Source of the DNA: Aromatoleum tolulyticum
GTDB taxonomy: Bacteria > Pseudomonadota > Gammaproteobacteria > Burkholderiales > Rhodocyclaceae
Length of the DNA: 64,000 nt
Reading direction: 5' to 3'
NCBI RefSeq assembly: GCF_900156155.1
Contig: NZ_FTMD01000010.1
Location: 124,001 to 188,000 of the forward strand
Part shown: piece after piece, positions 43,164-51,816 of the stretch
Layout: every line of letters starts with the position of its first letter
Position numbering within the stretch: the first letter of the stretch is position 1
Translations under genes and position numbers: made by a program
The notes under the pieces: model-generated
What the model was told of the DNA's origin: nothing
The model's database searches: none
The model's input: only the letters and a program-made list of their open reading frames with translations

Positions 43164-44822
43164 CTAGCGCTGGGGGAGGCTAAGCTCCTCGCGCTGCAAC
43201 TCGCGCAACTTGAACTTCTGGATCTTCCCCGTCGCGGTCGAGGGCATCGTCTCGCGCACGATCAGGCGCTCGGGGATGTACTGCATGGCGACCTTCTGCG
43301 CCTTCAGGAAATCGACCATCGACGCGAAGTCGATCGTCTGGCCGGCCTTGGGTGCGATGACGGCGCAGCCGCGCTCGCCGAGGCGCTCGTCCGGGTAGGC
43401 GACGATCGCCACCTGCTCGACGGCCGGATGCCGGTACAGCAGGGACTCGATCTCGAACACCGGAATGTTCTCGCCGCCGCGGATGATCACGTCCTTGTTG
43501 CGGCCGCTGATGCGGATGTAGCCTTGCTCGTCCATCTTCGCGACATCGCCCGAGTCGAGCCAGCCGTCGGCATCGACGTTGTTCCATTGCGGCCGCTTGA
43601 GGTAGCCGCCGAAGGCCGAGCACGTGCGCACGACGAGGCGGCCGACCTCGCCGCGCGGAAGCTCGACGCCCGCGTCATCGACGATGCGGACCTCGGCGCC
43701 GTGGATCACCTTGCCGTCGGTCGTGTAGGCGCGCTCGTCGTCGTCGTCGAGGCCGATCATCGTGATCACGCCGATCTCGGTCATGCCCCAGGCCGACACG
43801 ATCTTGGTGCCGAGGACCTTGCGCGCCTGCTCGACCAGCGGGGGGGGGGGAATCGGCGCGCCGGAGCACAGGAAGCTTCTCAGGGTCGGCACCGGCAGCC
43901 CGGATTCCTGCACGGTCTTCGTCAGGTCGGTCAGGAAGGGCGTCGAGGCCATCGTGAAGGTCGCGCCTTCCGCCCGGATCAGCTCGACCGCCTTCGCCGG
44001 CTCCCACTTGTCGAGGATCACCGAACGCCCGTGCAGCAGGATCGGCAGCATCATTCCGTACGCCGCACCGGTCTGGTGCGCCATCGGCGAGGCCATGAGC
44101 ACGACATCGTCATGATCCAGGCGCAGCTGCCGGGCGTACTGCACGAGGTTCGCCATCACCGTGTTGGTCGAATGCATCGCCCCCTTGGGCTCGCCGGTCG
44201 TGCCGGACGTGTACATCAGCATCGTGATGTCGTCGGGGCCCGGCCGGCTGCGCGTCAGGATGTCCGCGGCGTCGGGTTCCTTCTCCCAGGCCGGCGCCGT
44301 GAGCAGCGCCTCGAAGGAGTCCGGGCCGTCGCTGTCGATGACGACGATGCGCTTCAACGCCGGCAGGGTCGGCTGCAGCCCGCGCGCCATCGCCTCGTGG
44401 TCGAAGCCGCGGAAGCTCTTCGGCACGATCAGCACCTTCGCCTCGCCGTGGCCGAGCATGAAGGACAGCTCGCGCTCGCGGAAGATCGGCATCAGGGGAT
44501 TGATCACCGCGCCGATGCGCGCGCACGCGAGATACACCACCGTGAACTGCCACCAGTTCGGCAGCTGCATCGCCACCACGTCGTTGCGGCCCACACCCAG
44601 GCGCGACAGGCCGACGGCGACGCGATCGGCCAGGGCGGCTAGTTCGCGGTACGTAAACCGCCGCACTTCGCCGTCTTCGGCGCGCATTGCGGTCAGCGCG
44701 ACCTTGTCGGGATACGTGGCGACGCACACCTCGAGTTCATCATTGATCGTGCGATCGGGCCACAGGCCCGCGGCAATGCAGGCGGCACGACGGGGGGGTA
44801 GCAAGACTGCGTCGAAGTCCAT
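43164..44822 (-). CDS. AMP-dependent acyl-CoA synthetase
   Basis: A 552-residue ANL-superfamily ligase. It has the P-loop-like motif YTSGTTGEPKG, GWLDSGDVAKMDEQGYI, the hinge ISGRNKDVIIRGGENI and the catalytic lysine in TATGKIQKFKL. It activates a carboxylic acid to its CoA ester with ATP. It resembles medium-chain or cyclohexanecarboxylate ligases, but the substrate cannot be set from sequence. The ATG at 44822 follows GGAG; the frame upstream to 44969 is not used. It contains an 11-base C run (coding strand). First gene of a cluster with CBS and GntP genes, divergent from a LysR regulator. Confidence 0.85.
   Translation of the reverse strand: MDFDAVLLPPRRAACIAAGLWPDRTINDELEVCVATYPDKVALTAMRAEDGEVRRFTYRELAALADRVAVGLSRLGVGRNDVVAMQLPNWWQFTVVYLACARIGAVINPLMPIFRERELSFMLGHGEAKVLIVPKSFRGFDHEAMARGLQPTLPALKRIVVIDSDGPDSFEALLTAPAWEKEPDAADILTRSRPGPDDITMLMYTSGTTGEPKGAMHSTNTVMANLVQYARQLRLDHDDVVLMASPMAHQTGAAYGMMLPILLHGRSVILDKWEPAKAVELIRAEGATFTMASTPFLTDLTKTVQESGLPVPTLRSFLCSGAPIPPPPLVEQARKVLGTKIVSAWGMTEIGVITMIGLDDDDERAYTTDGKVIHGAEVRIVDDAGVELPRGEVGRLVVRTCSAFGGYLKRPQWNNVDADGWLDSGDVAKMDEQGYIRISGRNKDVIIRGGENIPVFEIESLLYRHPAVEQVAIVAYPDERLGERGCAVIAPKAGQTIDFASMVDFLKAQKVAMQYIPERLIVRETMPSTATGKIQKFKLRELQREELSLPQR
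43840..43850. repeat. Homopolymer tract of 11 G within the acyl-CoA synthetase gene
   Basis: The plus strand has 11 consecutive G at 43840-43850, which are 11 C in the coding strand and encode the run P-P-P-P in PIPPPPLVEQ. Tracts of this length slip during replication and would shift the frame. It is in frame in this sequence. Confidence 0.85.
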
Positions 44823-44984
44823 TGCTTGTCTCCTTGTTGGTATGAAGCGAGTGCGGTCGATCCGGTGCAACATCGCGCATTGGACGACGCACACGACCCT
44901 GTTCTCGCGGATTATCGGGCTCGAATTTCCCTCACCAAAGCAAGAAGTTGCACACGCCCTGTGCGTCAATGCACAATAGTGCGC

Positions 44985-45890
44985 ATGGACTCCCTACCTG
45001 ACTGGAACGACCTGCGCGTCTTCCTCGCGGTCGCTCGCCTGGGCACGATTTCGCTCGCAGGCGAGCGGCTGGGGATCGAACACTCGACGGTTTCGCGCCG
45101 CATCGACCGGCTCGAGGCCGACCTCAGCGTCGTCCTGTTCGATCGCCGGCGCACCGGGTATTCGCTGACCGATGCCGGTCAGGCGCTCATCCCGCATGCG
45201 GAAAGAATGGAAAGCGCCCTGCTCGAAGCCGTCGAGGAGAGCGTGGGCCTGGGCGTGCGGCTGAAGGGGTCGGTGCGCGTCGGCACCCCGGAAGGCGTGG
45301 GCATTCACCTGATCGCCCCCGGCCTGGCGAAACTGCATCGCGAGCACCCCGATCTGCATGTCCAGCTCATGCCCCAGCCGCAGTATCCGAGCCTGGTCAC
45401 GCGCGAGGTCGAAATCCTGATCACCCTGGACCCTCCCGAGGCAGGACGCTACAAGGTCGCACGCCTGACCGACGTCGACTTTTCCATCTACTGCTCGCCC
45501 GGCTACCGCGACTCCCACCCGCCCATCCGCCAGTTGAGCGATATCGCCGAGCACGACTTCGTGGACTACATCCACGACGGCTCGCTCAGCGGCCTCTTCC
45601 GGGTCCTGGAAGAACTCACGCCACATCCCAGGCGGATCTTCACCTCCACCAGCATCCTTGCCCAGCGCGAGGCCGCGGCGGCCGGAATGGGTCTCGTGGC
45701 GTTGTCGCCCTTCGTCGCCAATCTTTCGGACGACCTGGTCTGCGTATTCCCCGGACAGTCGCTCGTGACCCGCACCCTATGGATCGCTGCACCCGAAGAC
45801 CTGCTGCGGATCAAGCGCGTCCGCGTCGTGTGGGACTTCATCCGGAACCTGATCGAGCAGCGTCCGGAGGACTTCCTGCGCAACGTCTGA
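44985..45890 (+). CDS. LysR-family transcriptional regulator
   Basis: A 301-residue regulator. Its N-terminal winged helix (WNDLRVFLAVARLGTISLAG ... HSTVSRRIDRLE) is followed by a LysR substrate-binding domain. It is divergent from the acyl-CoA ligase gene, 162 bp away. Just upstream, the stretch 44960-44985 contains TGCACAATAGTGC, a dyad of the type LysR proteins bind. Likely controls the ligase-CBS-permease cluster. The frame extends upstream to 44826 without homology, so I use the ATG at 44985. Confidence 0.85.
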   Translation: MDSLPDWNDLRVFLAVARLGTISLAGERLGIEHSTVSRRIDRLEADLSVVLFDRRRTGYSLTDAGQALIPHAERMESALLEAVEESVGLGVRLKGSVRVGTPEGVGIHLIAPGLAKLHREHPDLHVQLMPQPQYPSLVTREVEILITLDPPEAGRYKVARLTDVDFSIYCSPGYRDSHPPIRQLSDIAEHDFVDYIHDGSLSGLFRVLEELTPHPRRIFTSTSILAQREAAAAGMGLVALSPFVANLSDDLVCVFPGQSLVTRTLWIAAPEDLLRIKRVRVVWDFIRNLIEQRPEDFLRNV

Positions 45891-46222
45891 CCGCGCTGCC
45901 GGCCAGTAGTGCGCCTTGGCGCGCACGAACCGCGGCGTGGCGCACCAGGACGTCATGCAGCCGCCCAAAAAACAAGGGCAGCCCGGACGTGCCGGCCTGC
46001 CCTTGATCGATCCCCTGCCGGGGCAACGCTTGCGGTAAAAAGCGCCTGTTCGCACCAACCGGAGCCGGGTTTGGCTGGAGCATCCCGGCTTGTGGCCGGA
46101 AGCGTCGGTGCAGATCAGTTGTCGCCATTAGACCTCAGGCAGATGAATCTGAAAATTTCATAATTGCGATACTGCCATCTCTATATCAGATAGACTGAGC
46201 AGGTCCTTTCCCTGCCCCCGAC
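45891..46222. other. Intergenic region with minus-strand terminator, between two LysR genes
   Basis: These 332 bp carry no convincing protein gene. They hold the promoter of the second LysR gene near the right end (TAATTGCGATACTGCC, then TATATCAGATAG) and a terminator facing the other way (next entry). Short open frames here have no start signals. Confidence 0.4.
45966..46005 (-). terminator. Rho-independent terminator on the minus strand
   Basis: On the minus strand CAAGGGCAG (46005-45997) and CTGCCCTTG (45981-45973) form a 9-bp stem, followed by TTTTTT. The upstream minus-strand DNA holds no annotated gene, because both LysR genes are on the plus strand. Either it terminates an unannotated small RNA, or it acts weakly in both directions after the first LysR gene. 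Confidence 0.6.
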
Positions 46223-47182
46223 ATGGAACTGCGCCAGCTCCGTTACTTTCTCGCCATTGCCGAACACGGCAGCTTTTCCAAGGCCGCCGCGGTGGTCCAT
46301 GTCGCGCAGTCGGCGCTTAGCCACCAGTTGGCGCAACTGGAAGATGAACTCGGCCCGCCGCTGTTCCATCGCCTGCCGCGCGGGGTGGAACTGACGCCGG
46401 CCGGCCGGGCTTTCCATCCGCATGCAGTATCCATCCTGCGCCAGGTGGACGATGCCCGGCAGAGCGTCACCCAGACGGAGGGCGAAGCGGCAGGCAAGGT
46501 GATCTTCGGCATACCGCACAGCGTCTCGCAAGCGCTGGCTCTGCCGCTACTCAAGGCAGTGCGTTCGGCCTTGCCGCGCGTCGAACTGGAGCTGACCGAG
46601 GAACTCACCGGCAACCTGATCCCGCAGCTGCGCACCGGCCTGATCCATCTCGCGGTCCTCTTCGACGACGGCCTCCTCGATGAATTCCGCTGCCACCCCT
46701 TGCTGGAGGAATCGCTGCTACTGATTTCGCCGGCGGCAGCGCCCGATGCGCCACGCGGCCCCATCAGCCTGCGCGAAGCGTTGCGAATGCCCCTCATCCT
46801 GCCCGCGTCGCCGCATGGAGTCCGCCCCATCGTCGACGCCGCAGCGTGGAAGGCCGGCCTCGCCGCCCCCAACGTCATCGCCGACATCAGCTCCATCAGC
46901 ATCCTGCGCACCAGCCTGCTCGCCGGCCTCGGGCACACCCTGCTGCCACCGATGCCGATGCAGCACGAACTGGACAACGGCACGCTGCGGGCCGTCCCCA
47001 TCGCACCGGAAGACCTGAGCCGCCGCGTCGTACTCTGCGCCTCGCGGCATATTCCTGCCTCCGCGGCCACCCTGGCAGTCGCCCGGGTGCTGCACGCGCT
47101 GATCGGCAAGCTCTGCCGGGACGGCAGCTGGCGCGAAGCCCGGCTGATCGCGACCGGGAACCCGCCCTTTCCGGAGCGTTGA
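46223..47182 (+). CDS. LysR-family transcriptional regulator (Nac/Cbl-like)
   Basis: A 319-residue regulator beginning MELRQLRYFLAIAEHGSFSK, the classic LysR winged helix (AQSALSHQLAQLEDELG). A substrate-binding domain has ELTEELTGNLIPQLRTGLI. The opening is most like the Nac/Cbl/CynR-type branch. It is separate from the first LysR gene and has no obvious target next to it; the convergent DUF1631 gene ends 74 bp after its stop. Effector unknown. Confidence 0.83.
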   Translation: MELRQLRYFLAIAEHGSFSKAAAVVHVAQSALSHQLAQLEDELGPPLFHRLPRGVELTPAGRAFHPHAVSILRQVDDARQSVTQTEGEAAGKVIFGIPHSVSQALALPLLKAVRSALPRVELELTEELTGNLIPQLRTGLIHLAVLFDDGLLDEFRCHPLLEESLLLISPAAAPDAPRGPISLREALRMPLILPASPHGVRPIVDAAAWKAGLAAPNVIADISSISILRTSLLAGLGHTLLPPMPMQHELDNGTLRAVPIAPEDLSRRVVLCASRHIPASAATLAVARVLHALIGKLCRDGSWREARLIATGNPPFPER

Positions 47183-47256
47183 AACAGCTTTCGGAATCGG
47201 GCAGGGAATCGCCCGGAGGCGGCAAGCGGCCACGCTATGAGGTTCGACTTTCGTGC

Positions 47257-49362
47257 TCAGGCGCGCTGATCAAGCGACCTGATGGCGCCATGGATGGCTC
47301 GCTCGAAGATCGGCCGGTCGAGCTTCACGATCTGCGCCGTTCCGTTCTTCAGGCGCACGGCCAGCGCTTCGGGTGTGATCGATATCGCACAGGGCGAAGC
47401 GCTGTTGCTGAACAGGAAGAGCGTGCGGCTACGGTTGATCCAGGTCAGGCGCTCGCGGCGGGTCTGTCCCACCGTGGTGAAGTCCACCCAGTCACCTCGC
47501 ACCAACTGACGCACTCGGCGAAGATCCGCACGATCCGGTATGTTTTCCCCGTCGAGGCCCTCGCTGGCCGGTAGCGAGATGTCCTGGACGCGGACCCCCA
47601 CGTCCGTCGCATGGCTGACCTGCAAGGTCGGTCCGGCACCGCGCGGGCGCGCCTTCACGGCCTTAATCGCCTTGGCGGCGCCGGCGTTTTTCGCCCGCAT
47701 GGCGGCGAGTTGCAGGTCAAGCAGCGTATCCAAGAAGGCCTTGCGCTCGGTGGGCGCCGAACCAATCTCGTCGAAACCGACGTTGATCTCACTCAGCAGT
47801 GCCGGCAGCGACGCGGCCTGCCGCTGCTGGTCTCCCGCCACATGCTTTGGCGTGACCGACCGCAGTAAATCGGTAGCGACCTGAAGGGCCTCGACGGTCG
47901 GCGCACCTTCCTCGCCGGTCTGCGAGATGCGGCTCTGCACGACGTCGCGCCAGTAGCTGCGGAGGAACTCCTCGATCTCGAATGGCGCCTCCGGCACCAG
48001 CACGCGGGCGATGCAGGCATCCGCCACCTTCTGGGCCCGCGCCTGGGCTTCGCGCTTGAGACGCATTTCCTCCTCGCGGGCGAGCACTGCGTCGGCCAGC
48101 GCGCGATTCTGCTGTTCGTCGCGTTCCTCGCACTCGGAGAGGAAGGCGTCCAGCTCGGCGTTGGCGGAATCGAACACCGCCATGTCACCGTCGTAGGTGC
48201 TCTGTACCTTGTCGACCAGCTCGGAGAGCTTCAGATAAAACGGGTCTTCCGCGTTGACGACCTTGCCCAAGCGCACGGCAACCACCGACAGGCTGTCGAG
48301 GAAGAGCCGTGCCGGGTGGCCCCGGTCGGCGAAGAAGCGCTGGTTCAGCATGGCGGCCTGCAGCACCGTCGTCTGCAAACGGGCCACCAGTGCCTTGATG
48401 CCATCCGCGACGTTGGGATCGCTGAAAATCAGGTCGAACAGCTTGGCGACGATGTCGAGCGTCACGGCCTCAAGTGGCTTCACGTCGCGCGCGGCGCCGC
48501 TGTCGCGCACCATGCGTACGACGTTAGTGTGCGTGCCGGGGGTTCCCGCCTGCGGCACCGCCTGCAGCGTTTTCAGCGAGTTGAACAGCTCCTGGCTGGC
48601 AGTCCCTGACTTGGGCATGTCTCTGGCGCCCGTCTCGACTGTGCGCGCCTGAACCAGGCGGTCGAGGGCGCTTGCCACCTTGGTGGATTCCTCCGCTACT
48701 TCGTGGGCGTCGACCGGCACCGGGTCCCGGTAACTGCGCTTGAGCGACGGCAGGATGTCGGCCTCGATCATCGCCTCGTTGACCACCCGATAGAGTTGCG
48801 GCATCTCTATGGCCATCTGGTCGCCGATCAATTGCAGCAACAGGATGAGCGGACCCGTGTCGGTCGTGACCTCGACGCACGCCGCCTCGATGCAGGACCA
48901 CAGCGCGGCGACATTGAAGGTCTTGTCACCAGGTTGCATGGCCCTGCGCAGGACGAGGTAATTGATTCGCCGCTCCAGCGGCTTGGTCTCGTCGCGGCAG
49001 GCCAGGGTCACGCGATCCAGCACCTCGCGCATTGCAAGCTGGACGGATTCCTCAGCTGCGCTCAGCAGCCGCAGGTTCTCCTGATCGGCCAGGCCGTAGC
49101 CCGACTTCGTAGCATGCACGGCGCGCGCCGCGAGATTGGCCCTGAGGGAAGAGGCCACCCTTCCCCACTGTGTCGGAAGGGCCAGCTTGAGCGAGGCGGC
49201 GGCTCTGCTCTCGGCACGGTCGCGGCTGGTATTGATGCGCGTGATCGCCACCTGAGTCAGCACGGGCCCCAGTTCCTCGAACAACTCGCACAGGTCGTTC
49301 TCCATCTGCGCACGGCAACCCGCCACGAGCTCACCGAGGGGGGTGGCGCCATTTTCGGTCAT
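47257..49362 (-). CDS. DUF1631 family protein
   Basis: A 701-residue soluble, largely helical protein of the DUF1631 family. Long acidic/helical segments occur in the middle (ECEERDEQQNRALADAVLAR; EEEMRLKREAQARAQK, coiled-coil-like). The C-terminal ~100 residues (WVDFTTVGQTRRERLTWINR) resemble a PilZ-like beta barrel, which would fit the c-di-GMP enzymes in the window. Molecular function is unknown; the old label thymidine phosphorylase has no support. I use the ATG at 49362 with AGG upstream; a TTG at 49395 is the alternative. Confidence 0.72.
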   Translation of the reverse strand: MTENGATPLGELVAGCRAQMENDLCELFEELGPVLTQVAITRINTSRDRAESRAAASLKLALPTQWGRVASSLRANLAARAVHATKSGYGLADQENLRLLSAAEESVQLAMREVLDRVTLACRDETKPLERRINYLVLRRAMQPGDKTFNVAALWSCIEAACVEVTTDTGPLILLLQLIGDQMAIEMPQLYRVVNEAMIEADILPSLKRSYRDPVPVDAHEVAEESTKVASALDRLVQARTVETGARDMPKSGTASQELFNSLKTLQAVPQAGTPGTHTNVVRMVRDSGAARDVKPLEAVTLDIVAKLFDLIFSDPNVADGIKALVARLQTTVLQAAMLNQRFFADRGHPARLFLDSLSVVAVRLGKVVNAEDPFYLKLSELVDKVQSTYDGDMAVFDSANAELDAFLSECEERDEQQNRALADAVLAREEEMRLKREAQARAQKVADACIARVLVPEAPFEIEEFLRSYWRDVVQSRISQTGEEGAPTVEALQVATDLLRSVTPKHVAGDQQRQAASLPALLSEINVGFDEIGSAPTERKAFLDTLLDLQLAAMRAKNAGAAKAIKAVKARPRGAGPTLQVSHATDVGVRVQDISLPASEGLDGENIPDRADLRRVRQLVRGDWVDFTTVGQTRRERLTWINRSRTLFLFSNSASPCAISITPEALAVRLKNGTAQIVKLDRPIFERAIHGAIRSLDQRA

Positions 49363-49555
49363 ATCAGGCCTGATTCCGAGAATCGTTTCCGCCAATTATT
49401 ACTCGAATGCACTCTCCGCACGTCACGCGATCGTCCGAAACGGCACAGTCAGCGACCGACAAAACGTCGGCGACTGTCGCATTGGCATAAAAACGACACG
49501 GCCTAGTGCATTGTTTTTACTCGTTTATATCCTCGTTCGGATATAAAAATCGCCC

Positions 49556-49572
49556 TGGCACAGGTCCTGCAA
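49556..49572 (+). promoter_or_regulatory. Sigma-54 promoter of the ferredoxin-fixABCX operon
   Basis: TGGCAC (49556-49561), then five bases, then CTGCA (49567-49571) give the GG-N10-GC spacing of RpoN promoters and differ from TGGCAC-N5-TTGCA in one base. It lies about 50 bp before the ferredoxin ATG at 49622. NifA sites (TGT-N10-ACA) were not found within 49396-49555; an imperfect dyad CCGAC-AAAAC-GTCGG and a TGTCG/CGACA pair are present there instead. Confidence 0.75.
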
Positions 49573-49621
49573 AGTAGCGGTTAGTCGATGCAATCCGGCA
49601 TCTCCAACCAGCGAGGACATC

Positions 49622-49843
49622 ATGGCCTACAAAATCATCACCTCTTCGTGTACCGCCTGCGGCGCCTGCGAAATCGAATGCCCGAACACGGCGATCAAGG
49701 AAAAGAACGGCACATTCATCGTCAAGCCGGAATTGTGCACCGAATGCATCGGTCATTTCGATGATCCGCAATGTCTGGTCGCCTGTCCGTCCGACGGCAC
49801 GGTGGTGATCGACAAGAGTGTGCCGCGTTACCAGGCCGCCTGA
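49622..49843 (+). CDS. 2[4Fe-4S] ferredoxin, nif-type (FdxN-like)
   Basis: A 73-residue ferredoxin. The first cluster is bound by [11 protein letters not shown] (C-x2-C-x2-C-x3-C). The second is bound by [17 protein letters not shown], with the long C-x2-C-x8-C-x3-C spacing typical of FdxN-type ferredoxins of nitrogen fixers. It heads the fixABCX transcript, so it is likely the low-potential acceptor of the Fix complex, or an intermediate to nitrogenase reductase. RBS GAGGA precedes the ATG. Confidence 0.88.
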   Translation: MAYKIITSSCTACGACEIECPNTAIKEKNGTFIVKPELCTECIGHFDDPQCLVACPSDGTVVIDKSVPRYQAA

Positions 49844-49854
49844 GGAGGATCGCC

Positions 49855-50700
49855 ATGCACAGCGTAGTCTGCATCAAGCAGGTGCCCGACTCGGCGCAGA
49901 TCCGGGTCCATCCGGTCACCAACACCATCATGCGCCAAGGCGTGCCGGCGATCATCAACCCCTACGATCTGTTCGCGCTGGAAGAAGCCTTGCGGTTGAA
50001 AGACCGCTTCGGCGGAACGGTGACCGTGATCACGATGGGGCCGCCGATGGCCGAGGTGGCGCTCAGGAAGTGCCTGTCCTTTGGCGCCGACGACGCGATC
50101 CTGGTATCCGACCGCGCCTTTGCCGGCGCCGACACGCTGGCCACTTCGTACGCGCTGGCGGCGGCGATCGGCAAGATCCGCGAGAACATGCCGGTCGATC
50201 TGATCTTCACCGGCAAGCAGACCATCGACGGCGACACCGCACAGGTCGGTCCCGGCATCGCCAGGCGGCTCGACTACCAGCTGCTGACTTACGTTTCCGC
50301 GATCCGCGAGATCGACCACGAGAAGCGCGAAATCCTGGTCGAGCGGCGCGCCGAAGGCGGCGTACAGGTGCTGAAAACCAAGCTGCCCTGCCTTATCACC
50401 ATGCTCGAAGGCACCAACGAAATGCGCTACGGCGACATGGACGACATGTTCCGCGCCGCGCGCCACCCGCTCAAACAGTGGGATCGCCTCGCGGCCGGGA
50501 TCGAAGACCCGAACGTGGTCGGCCTGAAAGGCAGTCCGACCGTCGTAGGCAAGGTCTTTGCGCCGAAGCCGCGCAGTCAGCGCGCCGAGATCATCGAGAC
50601 GGTCGACAACGACCCGAAGAATCTGGTCGTCACGCTGCTCGCCAAGGTGTTCACCCAGCATCCCAAGCTCGAACGCGAAATAGAACGTCTGGCCAAGTGA
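49855..50700 (+). CDS. fixA: Electron-transfer flavoprotein beta-type subunit FixA
   Basis: A 281-residue protein beginning [19 protein letters not shown], with [37 protein letters not shown] and the Fix-type linker. Length and neighbours separate it from the ordinary EtfB. With FixB it binds FAD and accepts electrons from NADH, and the FixABCX complex bifurcates them to ferredoxin/flavodoxin and quinone. GAGGAG lies about seven bases before the ATG, 11 bp after the ferredoxin stop. Operon gene. Confidence 0.93.
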   Translation: MHSVVCIKQVPDSAQIRVHPVTNTIMRQGVPAIINPYDLFALEEALRLKDRFGGTVTVITMGPPMAEVALRKCLSFGADDAILVSDRAFAGADTLATSYALAAAIGKIRENMPVDLIFTGKQTIDGDTAQVGPGIARRLDYQLLTYVSAIREIDHEKREILVERRAEGGVQVLKTKLPCLITMLEGTNEMRYGDMDDMFRAARHPLKQWDRLAAGIEDPNVVGLKGSPTVVGKVFAPKPRSQRAEIIETVDNDPKNLVVTLLAKVFTQHPKLEREIERLAK

Positions 50701-50710
50701 GGACGAAATC

Positions 50711-51793
50711 ATGAACGAACCCGTCAAGAAGCCGGCGCGCAAGAAGGTCGAACTCGACCCGCGCTTCGTCAATTACAAGCACGTCTGGGTGTTCATCGAG
50801 GCCGAACGCGGCGTCGTCCATCCGGTGTCGTGGGAACTGCTCGGGGAAGGCCGCAAACTGGCCGACGCCCTCGGCGTCGAACTCGCCGGTGTGGTGATGG
50901 GCCCGCCGGGCGAGCGGACGCGCCAAATCTGCGGTGAGGCCTTTCACTACGGCGCCGACCTCTGCTATCTGGCGCAGGACGAAGTGCTGCGCGACTACCG
51001 CAACGAACCCTACACCCGCGCACTGACCGAACTGGTCGATACCTACCAGCCGGAAATCATGCTGCTCGGCGCCTCGACGCTGGGCCGCGACCTCGCCGGT
51101 TCGGTGGCGACGACGCTGGCTACCGGCCTGGTCGCCGATTGCACCGAACTGGTGATCGAAGCCGATTCGCGCAACCTCGCCTCGACCCGGCCGACTTTCG
51201 GCGGCTCGCTGCTCTGCACGATCATGACCCAGCGCCACCGGCCGCAAATGGCGACCGTGCGGCCGCGGGTGATGGCGATGCCCGACGCCGACACCGCGCG
51301 TAGCGGCCGCATCGTCGAGCACAAGCTGGCCATCATCGAAAGCTCGATCATCACCAAAGTGCTCGAATTCATCCCCGACGCGCAGCAGGACAAGCCGCAG
51401 CTCGCCTTCGCCGACATCATCGTCTCCGGCGGACGGGGCTTCAAGAAGCAGGAGAACTTCCAGCTGGTCTGGGACCTGGCCAAGGTGCTCGGCGCCGAAG
51501 TCGGCGCCTCGCGGCCGATCGTCCAGGCGGGCTGGGTCGAGCTCGATCGTCAGGTCGGCCAGTCCGGCAAGACCGTGCGGCCCAAGCTCTACATCGCCGC
51601 CGGCATCTCGGGTGCGATCCAGCACCGCGTCGGGATGGATGGTTCGGACGTGATCATCGCGATCAACAACGACCCCAACGCGCCGATTTTCGACTTCGCG
51701 CACTACGGCATCGTCGGCAACGCGATGCAGATCCTGCCTGCGCTGACCGAAGCCTTCCGCGCCCAGATCGCGCTAGCGCGCCGGGCCGGCTGA
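50711..51793 (+). CDS. fixB: Electron-transfer flavoprotein alpha-type subunit FixB
   Basis: A 360-residue protein with an N-terminal EtfA-like domain ([20 protein letters not shown]). The C-terminal FAD domain includes [29 protein letters not shown], and [16 protein letters not shown] and [20 protein letters not shown] near the end, complete for the family. It pairs with FixA. The start lies 10 bp after the fixA stop. Confidence 0.93.
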   Translation: MNEPVKKPARKKVELDPRFVNYKHVWVFIEAERGVVHPVSWELLGEGRKLADALGVELAGVVMGPPGERTRQICGEAFHYGADLCYLAQDEVLRDYRNEPYTRALTELVDTYQPEIMLLGASTLGRDLAGSVATTLATGLVADCTELVIEADSRNLASTRPTFGGSLLCTIMTQRHRPQMATVRPRVMAMPDADTARSGRIVEHKLAIIESSIITKVLEFIPDAQQDKPQLAFADIIVSGGRGFKKQENFQLVWDLAKVLGAEVGASRPIVQAGWVELDRQVGQSGKTVRPKLYIAAGISGAIQHRVGMDGSDVIIAINNDPNAPIFDFAHYGIVGNAMQILPALTEAFRAQIALARRAG

Positions 51794-51816
51794 ACCGCAA
51801 TTCGAGGAGAAAACTC

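Noticed and set aside
47257-49362. Thymidine phosphorylase label sometimes seen for this family
   Set aside because: No phosphorylase motifs are visible; the sequence fits DUF1631 instead.
49470-49500. NifA upstream activator site at TGTCGCATTGGC...
   Set aside because: The spacing to the next ACA is 18 bases rather than 10, so the consensus is not met.
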